DNA from: Selaginella moellendorffii
Lineage: Eukaryota > Streptophyta > Lycopodiopsida > Selaginellales > Selaginellaceae
Assembly (NCBI RefSeq): GCF_000143415.4
Contig: NW_003314339.1
Span: forward strand, 194,812 to 258,811
DNA length: 64,000 bases
Reading direction: 5' to 3'
The notes under the pieces: generated by a model
Told to the model about the DNA's origin: nothing
What the model saw: only the letters and a program-made list of their open reading frames with translations
The model's database searches: none
Translations under genes and position numbers: made by a program
In this document: positions 1-10,905 of the stretch, one piece after another
Numbering within the stretch: the first letter of the stretch is position 1
Layout of the letters: every line of letters begins with the position of its first letter

Positions 1-242
1 AAGTGCCCAAGTGTGAGACATAAAATCCCTAAGCCCCAAAGAGGAGCCGAAAGGGTGCCATGTAGCAATGGCTAAAGTGGAAGCCAAATGAGTGTAGCAA
101 ATATGGACTAAAAGCTCTGACTCAAAACATTAAGAGTGGGAGTGGAACTTTCAATGAAGTGCTCAAGGAATGAGCATGAAGCGAACAATAAGTGAGTCTC
201 TAAAAACGGGACACAAAAGGACTAACACATGACACATGGAGG

Positions 243-500
243 AGTTCGAGATGGAATCCGAGAAAATAGAGTTTGAGATGGAGTTTGAGATGGACCCGAG
301 ATGGAGTTTGAGATGGACTCGAGATGGAGTTTGAGATGGACTCGAGATAGAATCCGAGATGGAGTCTGAGATGGACCTGAGATGGAGTCCGAGATGCAAC
401 TAAGACCGAGACTGAGATCGAGACCAAGATTGAGTCCGAGTCCGAAACCGAGATCGAGACCGAGTTCGAGTCCAAATCTGAGTTTGAGTCCGAATCCAAA
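243..500 (+). repeat. GAGATGGAGTCC / GAGACC minisatellite array (A1, first)
   Basis: Tandem array of an imperfect 12-bp unit (GAGATGGAGTCC and variants GAGTTTGAGATG, GACTCGAGATGG), grading into 6-bp units GAGACC and GAGTCC. The unit length is a multiple of three and has no stop in any of the six frames, so every frame stays open. It lies in the LTR, upstream of the conserved GTGAAAGCCCAAAG core. Confidence 0.85.
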
Positions 501-879
501 AATCCAAATACTAATATAGGTTGTTGGGTGAAAGCCCAAAGTGATCGTCCCCCGGGGCGGGGGCTGTAGAGGGTTCTAAAAGTATAGTAGGGAGAGTGTG
601 GGGGTTGGACCCTAGTGGAGCCAGTTTGGCCAAAAAAGGTCAATTTGGCCCAAGAAGGCTGTACTTAGGTGTTGGGTGATGAAATAACTACTAGGAAGTC
701 CAAAGTTAAAGTGAATATGGACCGATAAGTGGGGTAGCTTGGTGAAGTATTCAAGAGCCAGCTCTAGTTCCCTTAGAAGATCGAATAGTCGATACTCCCA
801 ATCCAAGCATAGGTGGCACTACCTACTTGGATACTTGGCGTGGCTCAACAAAACCTCACTCTTAGCCCATAGCTAGAGC

Positions 880-1078
880 ACCCGAGACGGAGTCCGAGAT
901 GGAGTCCGAGATGGAGTCCGAGATGGAGTCCAAGATGGAGTCCAAGATGGACCCAAGATGGAGTCCAAGATGGACCGAGACGGAGTCCGAGATGGAGTCT
1001 GAGATGGACCCAAGATGGAATCCGATATGGAGTCCGAGAAGGACCTGAGATGGAGTCCGAGGTCGAGACCGAGACCGG

Positions 1079-1117
<39 letters not shown>

Positions 1118-1213
1118 TGAGACCGGGACCAAGACTGAGGCCGAGGCCGAGACCAAGCCCAAGCCCGAGTCCGAGTCCGAGTCCGAGTCCGAGTCTAAGT
1201 TCGAGTCTGAGAG
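880..1213 (+). repeat. GAGATGGAGTCC / GAGACC minisatellite array (A1, second)
   Basis: Second array in the same LTR: 12-bp GAGATGGAGTCC units (about 880-1060), then GAGACC hexamers (about 1060-1170), then GAGTCC hexamers (about 1165-1200), ending in the core GTGAAAGCCCAAAG. The order 12-mer, GAGACC, GAGTCC, core is repeated at 6190-6670. Confidence 0.85.
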
Positions 1214-2228
1214 GGTGAAAGCCCAAAGCATTCGTCTCCCAGACCCTGAGGGGTTTGGTGAGCTCCAAAAGTATAGTAAGGGGGAGGATTGCAGTGGAGC
1301 CAGTTTGGCCAGGAAAGGCTAGTTTGGCCAGGAAAGGCTAGTTTGGCCTAGGAAGGCTATACCTAGTGTTGGGTGATGAGCTGCCCACTGGGAAGTCCAA
1401 GACTAGAGTGAACACGGACCGATAAGTGGGGTAGCTTGGTGAAGTGTTCAAGAGCTGGCTCTAGTTCCCCCGGGAGATCAACTGGCCGATGCTCCCAGTC
1501 CAAGTGTGGGTGGCACTACCTACTTGGATACCTGGCGTGGCTCAACGGAACCTCTCTTTAAGCCCATGGCTAGAGCACCCAAAGGCGGGAGGCGGGGAGA
1601 GTACCCACGAGGCTCGTGTAAGGCCACGGTGTTCCGAAATGTTGCCCTGAAGTCCTAGACTATGAAAAGGAAAGGGAGCCGTCCTCTAGTGTAGAGACCA
1701 AGGATACGGTCATATGAGGAGGAAGTCCCAGAGGACCGAGGGACTTAGTGGTTGGGCTTGTGGGCCTTGATCTAGTGGCAATGTTGGCGATCAAGGCCAT
1801 GGACAAAAAGGGACTTGGTGGGGACTGGAAAAGGGATATTGGGGAAAGTTAATCCCCATGTCTGTGGGCATTCTAAGGATGCTAAGGAGGGGATCTGGGA
1901 TGATCACTCGTGGATAGATGGCCCAACCTTTGAGAAACGGGACTGTGATGCAGGTGGTGTGAAACCACTGGTGTGACCAAGGTGAAGGGGCATGGCTTTA
2001 GCGCAACAGGCTAATATGTCAATGGTACCTTGGGGTGTCGGTCATAGGATCGGACACGTGGAGCACTTGGACCAAGTGTAAAGGTTAAGTGGCGGGGATG
2101 CCATTTTTGGGGCTAGCAAGCTCAAGTCCGAAATAGAACTTAGGGAGGTTCTAAGTGAGACTCCTCCAAGTGGTTGGAGGTGTGGTTAAGTGACTAAAGT
2201 AGAATGGAAAAATTAGTCACTTACAACT

Positions 2229-2240
2229 TGGTATCGGAGC
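2229..2240 (+). other. Primer binding site of A1 (initiator tRNA-Met type)
   Basis: TGGTATCGGAGC differs at one base from the canonical plant LTR-retrotransposon primer site TGGTATCAGAGC, which pairs with the 3' end of initiator tRNA-Met. It lies four bases after the LTR end, which fixes the element's orientation (plus) and the LTR boundary. An equivalent site follows the second LTR at 7629-7640 and the LTR at 55889-58544 (58548-58559). Confidence 0.8.
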
Positions 2241-4444
2241 TATTCCTTAGTGCGACTTTTATTGGTGCTCAAGTATATCACCATTAATGTTGGCATCAGA
2301 AGGTCCTAGGGGTGGGCCTATCCTTGAGTAGCATGTCGAGAGGACATGGCTCTCCACTCAAGTTCATACGTGAACTTGGGCGTGATGTGGTGGATAGAAA
2401 AGGGACAATAATGGAACGACTTTGGGATTTTGGGAATAGTATAAGGGTTTCCTCAAAGTTTGTAGGATGTGATCCAGATGAACGTTTAACGCAGCAAACG
2501 AGCTAATATAATTGTGGTAAACACCTATAGTTGGGATCACGGGGAAGATAGAGACTCCAAAGCAATAAAGGAGTCACAAGATTACCCTCATATAGTTGAG
2601 ATTGGTGCTCATGGATGTGAGACCAAAAGAAATGACCGTAGGAGGTCAAATACGGAAAATGATACAAGTCCTTGAAATGGTAGCCGAAGCTACCTCTAAC
2701 AAATGCTGGAACAACCCAAGGAGTTGGGGGTGTACTTAGAGGATGAGTTGGTGTTCTCATCACATGGACAAATAGTCTTAAGGGGCAAAATGTTGCCCCA
2801 AGAGAACAAATCAAGTGTCAAAGTAACACTTGCAAAGATGGTCTTTATGAGTAGGACCTGAATACAAGAAGTTGTATTCTAGTGAGCTGACACCTCAAAG
2901 GTAGGACCTCACGGGTCGTCGGATGACAAAGTCCAAAAAGCTGGATGACCCAAATAGAGTCAAGGAATAATCCTAAAGGATTGATGGAAGCATTTGGACT
3001 GAGGTGTGTTGTACCCCACGAAGGATGGAGGGATCATAGGATCCAAATATGAGAACAAAGGGTATCTCATCGATGGCAAAATGTGCCATGCTAAAGTCGT
3101 GGGAAAGGTGTTCCCCAAAAAAGAAAGCAACTTTGGCATAGAGTTGTGTGGGAACACTATGGTGCAATGCTAATTGATAGTTGGCATGAAAAACAATTGC
3201 TTTGGTCTCGGCAAAGACCTAGACACAAGTAAGAAGTGTCATAGAGGTAGGCTCGTGGAGCCGTTAGTGTGGAGACACCAAATGTGCCAAAGTGAGATTC
3301 CTTGAGGTTATGTTGATGGGTTCATAGGAACCCTTTGCCAAGGGAATGGCATAGCCTAAGCTGGAAGGCATGTGGTTGGAGTGTGGTGACCCAGATAATG
3401 ATGGAGGTGTGGAAGCACCAAGCAATGAGTTGTAAGACTTAACAACTATGGGGCAACTAAAGAAGAGGTGCAAGATAATTAATTAAATTGATAGAAGGTA
3501 ACTACCTAAGACTTCTTATGGGCATATAAAGACCCATGAGTAGCAATGTTAATCCCGGTGTGGGGGATGACAAGGTGAGCATACTCGAATTGAGGAACCA
3601 CTCCCTAGGCTATCAGGTAGGTTCATCCCTACGAATACTTGTTAAGGCATGCTGGAAAGGGCAAAGCTATCCTCCTAGTTTGGAGGAGAATAATTGAGGG
3701 AAACATATAAGACCAAAAAACAAAGTAGTAAAGGGATGGAACCGAACCATAGTAATCGAAGGGCATAACTAAAAGTAGTTATGCGAGTTAGGAGTGGAGA
3801 ATCAAGGGGTGCTTGAGCAGGTTTTTATTAACGACCGGGATGCTATGGAGAGTCTAAAATGTGGAGTTATCCATATTAGACCATATGGTGATTAAGGAGC
3901 TTGCAAAAAGGAGAGCCTTAGCAAGCTAAGGAACAAAGTTCCTTGAAGGTTCCCAAAGACCATTTTATGTAGATAAGTACCTAGAAAGCCAAGTGTAAAT
4001 GGTTCCTAGAACGCGCGAAATCGGAGTGGCACAGCAGAAGCGTGGTCTTGAAGCTAGCCATGACACGAGGCTATCAAGGTTAGGGAAATAGTTCCCGAGT
4101 GTTCAAAGAGAGGGTTTTGAACGAAAGTCGATGGTTAAGGACTTTCATGCTTATGCATGAACCATGTTTAGATGGCCGGATAACTTGCTAAGTGAGATTG
4201 GCAAGTCGAGGGAACAAATCCCCTAGTTGAAGGTGCTAACTTCAAAAAGGGTAGCCCATGGGGCCAAGCATGGAGGAGTCCATGCATGATCACGGACTTG
4301 CCAAGTGAGAGGACTTGTTAGTGTGGAGGAACTAAGTTCCTAAGCTGTGATCTATAGCGTGCTTTAAATATAAGTTGGTGCACTGGCGTGGGGAGTCATG
4401 CCAGGCATCTTGGATGATGCCTTCTGTAGATGCATATACGAAGG

Positions 4445-4489
4445 TTGGGTTCGAGTCCCGACCCTCTAGTGCTTGGGTTCGAGTCCCAA
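4445..4489 (+). other. Two tandem tRNA T-arm (B-box)-like hairpins in the A interior
   Basis: TTGGGTTCGAGTCCCGA (4445-4461) and TTGGGTTCGAGTCCCAA (4473-4489) each give a five-base-pair stem closing the seven-base loop TTCGAGT. That is the geometry and consensus of a tRNA T-arm and RNA polymerase III B box. The pair survives, with some decay, in the other A interiors near 10653-10700 and, inverted, near 22525-22575. No convincing A box or acceptor stem is visible, so this is a tRNA-like module and not a tRNA gene. Confidence 0.5.
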
Positions 4490-5110
4490 ATCACTAGGGC
4501 GTGGTGATAGTTTGGAATATGAGGACACTCATTTTTCGGTGGTCATGGACTCTTAGTGAGGAGACTGGTTTGGGCACACCGCTAAGCGAGGGATGCCTCG
4601 GAGTCGTGATGCACGGTTAAATTGTTTAGTGGGAAAGCTTGGCATATCTAACTTAAACGCTTTGGTGCAAGTGGCACCAAAGACGTGGTGAATGAGATGG
4701 GGACACACAGTCTCAGTTGCCATGGACCCTTAGCTGAAAGGGCTAGCTTGGGTGCACTGCCAAGTGTGGGGGATGCGCCTGGGGTCATGGTCAACAACTT
4801 AAAGGTCTGGAAGACCTAGTACCTATTGGCAAACCTGTTAAGGTGCCAAGGTTAGATCACTAAGTGGTCTTATGGCTAAAACAAGGACAAGGTCCTTGTG
4901 AGGTTAAGGGATAAAGTTTCTAATTCAAAAGTGTTGATTTGAACTATTGATGATGGTGTGGCTTGGTCAAGGTGACCAAGTGGGAAAAACACCTAAGGGA
5001 AAGGAGCTATGTCAATGCGATGGCATAGTAAGTTCAAGGAAAGTAGTCTTTATAAGAGATCCAAGGGAGGGTCTCAAAAGTTGGGCCGTGGATAGAGCCT
5101 ACAGCAGAAA

Positions 5111-5720
5111 ATGTTAAAGAGACGTACTAGGGGTGAACACCCTCTGGACTTGGCAAAGCAAAGTGTTTGTTGTGGAATCGAAAGGATATTTCGAAAATGG
5201 AGGTAGTGATCCTATGTTTTTGAATGCAACAATCAAGGATAAGAGCAAAAGACTAATGGCTAAGAAAAGAGTCATAAGAACCATGGGAAAAAATTCAAAA
5301 GGCAAAGTTAGGCCAAAAACATTAATGTGTTGGGGGCTAACGAATTGTGAGAAAGACAAGGTGTTTCTAAGGATGGATTTTTAATTGCTTTGATTTGGCG
5401 AAAGTGGAAGTTCCAAGAGAGGGAGTGGTAAGGTAGTCAAATGATAGGGCCATGGACAACTCTAGCACAAAGTATGATAATTGGAATTTAGTGCCCAAGA
5501 TGGCACGAAATAGAAGAGAGGATGATGGTGCCCTCAAGTAGAGAACTTCCTAGGATGGGGAAGTGGAGTTGCACAATATGTGCAATACAAAGTGTCGGAA
5601 ACACCTAGGAAATTGACTTCAAGTAGTCAAAAGTAAAAGTTCCAAAGTGCAAAGATTATATCAATGGAAGCTGAGACTACTCAAGAAGGAGTAGTGTGAT
5701 TGAGAGAGAGACGGTGTCCC
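5111..5720 (+). pseudogene. Decayed ORF in the A1 interior, unknown function
   Basis: A stretch that reads as protein only across several frameshifts and stops. One frame gives a lysine-rich segment (for example SKRLMAKKRVIRTMGKN) followed by CWGLTNC. The inverted A copy at 19302-24270 carries the same region in better shape, including an intact 80-codon ORF at 21328-21570. I do not recognise the product. It could be the last trace of a gag-like protein, since the basic segment followed by cysteines vaguely recalls a nucleocapsid tail, or a captured host sequence. No database comparison was possible. Confidence 0.3.
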
Positions 5721-5966
5721 TAACAGGTTTAGTGAGAACTAAACCAATAAAAGGAGAGAACCACTACAAATGGTCCAATCAATCTCTAAGTTGGAGAGGC
5801 TATACTCCTTAGAGGATGGGGAAGGCATGGTGAGCCTCTAATATCAAACCATTAATGAATATTGGCGAGGGGTCAAGGATGAAAACGGTAATACAAGTTG
5901 GTATTACTTTATGAAATAGTTTATCGTTCAATAAAGACATCAAACTTCGTCTATAGGTGGTGGAGT

Positions 5967-6484
5967 TGTGAAACACAAAATCCCTAGGCCCCAAAGTGAA
6001 GCCGGAAGGGTGCCATATGGTAGTGGCCAAAGCGAAAGCCAAACGAGCGTAACGTGTTTGGACTAAAAGCACCGACTTGAAAGGTCGAGAGTGGGAGTGG
6101 AACTCCCAACAAAGTGCTTGAGGAATGAGCACGAAGCGAGCAATAAGCGAGGCTTTAAAAAGGGACCCAAAAGGACCAACACATGATACGTGGAAGTGTC
6201 CGAAATGGACCCAAGACTGAGTCCGAGATGGAGTCTAAGATGGACCGAGACATGGACCGAGACGGAGTCCGAGATGGATCCAAGATGGAGTCCGAGATGG
6301 ACTGAGATGGTGTCCGAGATGGACCGAGACGGAGTCCGAGATGGAGTCCGAGATGGACCCAAGATGGAGTCCGAGATGGACCGAGACGGAGTCCGAGATG
6401 GAGTCTGAGATGGACCCAAGATGGAATCCGAGATGGAGTCCGGGAAGGATCTGAGATGGAGTCCGAGGTCAAGACCGAGACCGG

Positions 6485-6528
<44 letters not shown>

Positions 6529-7625
6529 TCGAGACCAAGACCGGGACCGAGACCGAAACCAAGGCCGAGGCCGAGACCAAGCCCAAGCCCGAGTCCGAGT
6601 CTGAGTCTGAGTCCAAGTTCGAGTCCGAGTTTGAGTCTGAGAGGGTGAAAGCCCAAAGCATTCGTCTCCGGTTTGGTGAGCTCCAAAAGTATAGTAAGGG
6701 GGAGGACTGCAGTGGAGCCAGTTTGGCCAGGAAAGGCCAGTTTGGCCCAGGAAGGCTGTACCCAGTGTTGGGTGATGAGCTGCCCACTGGGAAGTCCAAG
6801 ACTAGAGTGAACACGGACTGACAAGTGGGGTAACTTGGTGAAGTGTTCAAGAACCGGCTCTAGTTCCCCCGGGAGATCAATTGGCCGATGCTCCCAGTCC
6901 AAGTGTGGGTGGCACTACCTACTTGGATACCTGGCATGGCTCAACGGAACCTCGCTCTAAGCCCATGGCTAGAGCACCCAAAGGCGGGAGGCGAGGAGAG
7001 TACCCACGAAGCTCGCGTAAGGTCACGGTGTTCCGAAATGTTGCCCCGAAGTCCCAGACTATGAAAAGGAAGGGGAGTCGTCCTCTAGTGTAGAGACCAA
7101 GGATACAGTCATGTGAGGAGGAAGTCCCAGAGGACCGAGGGACTTAGTGGTCGGGCTTGTGGCAATGTGATCCAGTGGCAATGTTGGCGAACATAGCCAT
7201 GAACAAAAAGGGACTTGGTGGGGACTGGAAAAGGGATATTGGGGAAAGTTAATCCCCATGTTTGTGGGCATCCTAAGGATGCTAAGGAGGGGATCTGGGA
7301 TGATCACTCGTGGATAGATGGCTCAACCTTTGAGAGACGGGACTGTGATGTAGGTGGTGTTAAACCACCAGTGTGACCAAGGTGAAGGGGCATGGCCTTA
7401 GCGCAACAGGCTAATATGTCGATGGTACCTTGGGGTGTTGGTCATAGGATCGGACACGTGGAGCACTTGGACCAAGTGCAAAGGTTGAGTGGCGAGGATG
7501 CCATTTTTGGGGCTAGCAAGCCCAAGTCCGAAATAGAACTTAGGGAGGTTCTAAGTGAGACTCCTCCAAGTGGTTGGAGGTGTGGTTAAGTGACTAAAGT
7601 AGAATGGAAAAATTAGTCACTTACA
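5967..7625 (+). repeat. Family A LTR, copy A2 (shared between two interiors)
   Basis: Starts TGTGAAACACAAAATCCC, ends TTAGTCACTTACA and is followed by TGGTATCGGAGG (7629-7640). It is preceded by the end of one A interior and followed by the start of another, so it acts as 3' LTR for the first and 5' LTR for the second. This is the arrangement expected after unequal recombination between LTRs. It contains an array at 6190-6645. Confidence 0.85.
6190..6645 (+). repeat. GAGATGGAGTCC / GAGACC minisatellite array (A2)
   Basis: The same composite array as at 880-1213, with 12-bp units to about 6460, then GAGACC and GAGTCC hexamers. It gives long stop-free readings on both strands, including an apparent 279-codon minus-strand ORF that is only repeat and LTR sequence. 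Confidence 0.85.
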
Positions 7626-10600
7626 ACTTGGTATCGGAGGTGTTCCTTAATGCGACTTTTATTGGTGCTCAAGTATATCACTATTAATGTTGGTATCAGA
7701 AGGTCTTAAGGGTCGGCCTATCCTTGAGGAGTAGCATGTCGAGAGGACATGGCTCTCCACTCAAGTCCATACGTGAACTTGGGTGTGATGTGGTGGATAG
7801 AAAAGGGTCAATAATGGAATGACTTTGGGATTTTGGGAATAGTATAAGGGTTTCCTCAAAGGGTTGAGGATGTGATCTAAATGAGCGTTTAACACAGCAA
7901 ACGGGCTAATATAGTTGTGGTAAACAACTATAGTTGGGATCACGGGGAAGATAGAGACTCCCAAGCAATAAAGGAGTCACAAAATTACCCTCATATAGTT
8001 GAGGTTGGTGCTCATGGATGTGAGACCAAAAGTAATGACCACAAGAGGTCAAATACGGAAAAGGACACAAGTCCTTGAAATGGTAGCAAATGCTGGAACA
8101 ACCCAAGGAGTTGGGGTTGTACTTAGAGGATGAGTTGGTGTTTTCATCACATGGACAAATAATCTTAAGGGGCAAAATGTTGCCCCAAGAGAACAAATCA
8201 AGTGTCAAAGTAACACTTGCAAAGATGGTCTTTGTGAGTAGGACTTGAATACAAGAAGTTGTATTCCATGGCTCCTACTATAGTTCATGTATGAACTTAT
8301 AAGCAATGTGGTGGATAGAAAAGGGCCAATAAAGGAGCAATTTCGGGATCTTGGGAACAATATAAGTTTTTCGTTAGAGAGTTGAGGATGTGATCTAAAT
8401 GAGCATTCGACTAAAAAAACTAGCTAATGTAGTTGTGGTAAACAACTATAGTTGAGATCATGGGAAAGATAAAGACTCCAAAACAATAAAGGAGTCATAA
8501 GATTATCCTCATATAGTTGAGGCTGGTGCTTATGAATTTGAGACCGGAATTAATGACCGTGAGAGGTGAAATATGGATGAGGATACAAGTCCTTGAAATG
8601 GTAACCAGGGCTACCTTTTATAAATATAGAAACAAACCCAAGGAGTTGGGGGTGTACTTAGAGGATGAGTCGGTATTTTCATCATAGGGATTGATAGTTC
8701 TAATGAGCAAAGATAGTCCATAGGGAACGAAAAATAATCAAATGTTGGAATAACACTTGCAAAGACAGTCTTTATGAGTAAGACATGAATACAAGAAGTT
8801 GTATTTCAATGAGTTGGTACGTCAAAAGTAGGATCTTATGGGTCATTAGATTAGCAAAGTTTGAAGATGCTAGATGACTCAAGTAGAGTCAAGGTATGAT
8901 ACTAAGGGATTATTAAAAGCATTTGGATAAAGGTGTGTTCTACCCCATAAAGGATGGGGAGGATCATAAGATTCAAGTATGAGAACAATGGGTATTTCAT
9001 TGATACCCGAATATACTATATTAAAGTGGTGGGAAAGGTGTTCCCAGACGAAAGCAACTTTGGCACAAAGCCATGTATAAACACTATAATGCAATGCTAA
9101 CGGATACTTGGTATGAGAAACAACTATATTGGTTTTGGCAAAGATCTAGACATAAGTAAGAAGTGTTATAAAGGTAGATTCGTGGAGTTGATGGTGTGAA
9201 GACACTAAATGTGCCAAGGTGTGATGCCTTGAGGTCAAGTTGGCAAGTTCATGAGAACCCCTTCCTAAAGGAATCTTAATGGAAATGGGAATAGCATAGC
9301 CTAAGCTGAAAGGCACACAATTGGAGTGTGGTGACCCAAATAATGATAGAGGTGTTGAAATATCAGTAATGAGTTGTAGGACTTAACAACTATGAGGCAA
9401 CTAAGCAAAAGGTATAAAATAGTTGATTGAATTAGTAAAAGGTAACTACCTAAAACTTTTTATTGGGATAAGGATTATGAAGGATAAATTGCTTATGTTG
9501 TGATATAGTAAATCAATGTTGTGAAGGGAATATTCATTATCAAAAAAGACCATCATTGAGACACCCAAACACTCTAAAACACCAGGAAGTGGTGTTTGGT
9601 ATCATGAGAGCATTAGATAAGGCTTAAGGGATTAAACCCTTAGTGAATGATGGATAGAAGGTGCTATCTAACGTCCAAGGTTGTAGAGACGGGAAAAGTC
9701 CATTTATCCGAATTGGACAAAACCAAAAAAGGATTTTGACAAAGTTAGTGATGGGCATATAAAGGCTCATAAGTAGCAATGTTAATCCTAATGTGTGAGA
9801 TTACAAGGTGGGCATACTTGGATTGAGGAACCACTCTCTATGCTATTAAGTAGGTTCATCCCTATAAATACTTGTTAAAACATGGTAGAAAGTGCAAAAC
9901 TATCTTCTTAGTTTGGAGAAGAATAACTAAAGGAAATATGTGAGGCTAAAAGCAAATAGTAAATGGATAAAATCAAACCATAGGAATTGAAGGGCATAAT
10001 TAAGGGTGGTTATACAAATTAAGAATGAAAAATCAAGTGGGTGCTCGAGCATATTGTTATTAACAATTATGATGTTATGGAGAGTCTAAAGTATGGAATT
10101 ATCTATATTAGACCATATAACAATTAGAAAGCTTGTGAAAGAAGAGGCTTTAGCAAGCTAAGGGATAGAGTTCTTTCAAGGTTCCCAAAGACAATTCTAG
10201 GTAGTTTATTATGTAAGAAGTCAAGTGTAAATGGTTTATAGAATGCACAAAATTAGAGTGGTGCAGTAGAAGCGTGGTTTTGAAGCTTGCTATAATGCAA
10301 AGCTATCAAGATTGGGGAAGTAGTTCCTAAGTGATTAAAGGGATGGTTTTGAACAAAAATCGATGATCAAAAACATTTACGCTTATGCATGAAACCATAT
10401 TACGTTGGTCAAATGATTTGCTAAATGAGATTGGCAAGTTAGGCCCCTAGTTGAAGGTGCTAATTTCAAAAAAGGGTGGCCCATGGGGCTAAGCATGATC
10501 ACAGACTTGTCAAGTGAAAGGACTTGGTAGTGTGGAGGAATTAGGTTCCTAAGCTATAATCTGTAGCGTACTTTAAGTATAAATTAATGCATCAACGTGG

Positions 10601-10905
10601 GGAGTCATGCTAGACATTTTGGGTGATGCTATTTGTAGATGCATATATGGAGGTTGGGTTCGACTCCTGACCCTCTAGTGCTTGGGTTCAAGTCCCAACT
10701 CACTAGGGCGCAGTGATGGTTTGGAATATGAAGACACTTATTTTTCGGTGGTCATGGACTCTTAGTAAGGAAATTAGCTTGGTATACCGCCAAGCGGGGG
10801 GTGCCTCAAAGTCGTGATATACAGTTAGATTGTTTAGTATGGCTCGACATATCTAACTTAAACACTTTGGTGCAAGTGACGTGGTGAATGAGATGGGGAC
10901 ACCTA
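7626..10905 (+). mobile_element. Second A interior, non-coding
   Basis: Colinear with 2226-4700 of the first A interior (for example the segment after the LTR with GGTATCAGAAGGTC, and the T-arm pair near 10653-10700), more AT-rich and more decayed. It breaks off at about 10905, where an inverted A LTR begins, so its own 3' end and 3' LTR are missing. No coding sequence is supported. Confidence 0.75.

Larger units (their letters stand above)
12..2225 (+). repeat. Family A LTR, copy A1 (5' LTR)
   Basis: Long terminal repeat of a non-autonomous LTR retrotransposon family. It opens with TGTGAGACATAAAATCCC and closes with AGTCACTTACA, giving the usual TG...CA ends, and is followed two to four bases later by a primer binding site. 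Similar ends occur in the copies at 5967-7625, 19302-21056 (minus), 36474-54448 (minus, interrupted) and 55889-58544. This copy is longer than the others because its middle is duplicated: the 12-bp array plus the core around GTGAAAGCCCAAAG occurs twice, at about 243-880 and 880-1570. The many ORFs inside come from the stop-free array and are not genes. Confidence 0.85.
2226..5966 (+). mobile_element. Internal region of A1, LARD-like, essentially non-coding
   Basis: About 3.7 kb between two family A LTRs. No gag, protease, reverse transcriptase or integrase motif is visible in any frame; the ORFs are short and not conserved between copies. The same sequence recurs at 7626-10905, in inverted form at 12768-13385 and 21057-24270, and at 58545-60335. 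It ends in a purine-rich stretch (ATAGGTGGTGGAG, ending at 5965) just before the next LTR, a plausible polypurine tract. An LTR element with a primer site, a tract and a long non-coding interior matches the LARD type, which depends on enzymes from elsewhere. Two tRNA T-arm-like hairpins (4445-4489) and a decayed ORF (about 5111-5720) are its only notable contents. Confidence 0.75.

Noticed and set aside
243-500. CRISPR-like regular repeat
   Set aside because: Contiguous minisatellite without unique spacers, in a plant genome.
845-1322. Long ORFs on both strands rich in DSDS, RPRP, ETET or GLGL
   Set aside because: They lie entirely in the stop-free hexamer/12-mer array and occur in all six frames at once; no start, domain or codon bias supports a gene.
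6063-6902. 279-codon minus-strand ORF
   Set aside because: It spans LTR core and array of family A; the equivalent positions in other copies are not conserved as protein.
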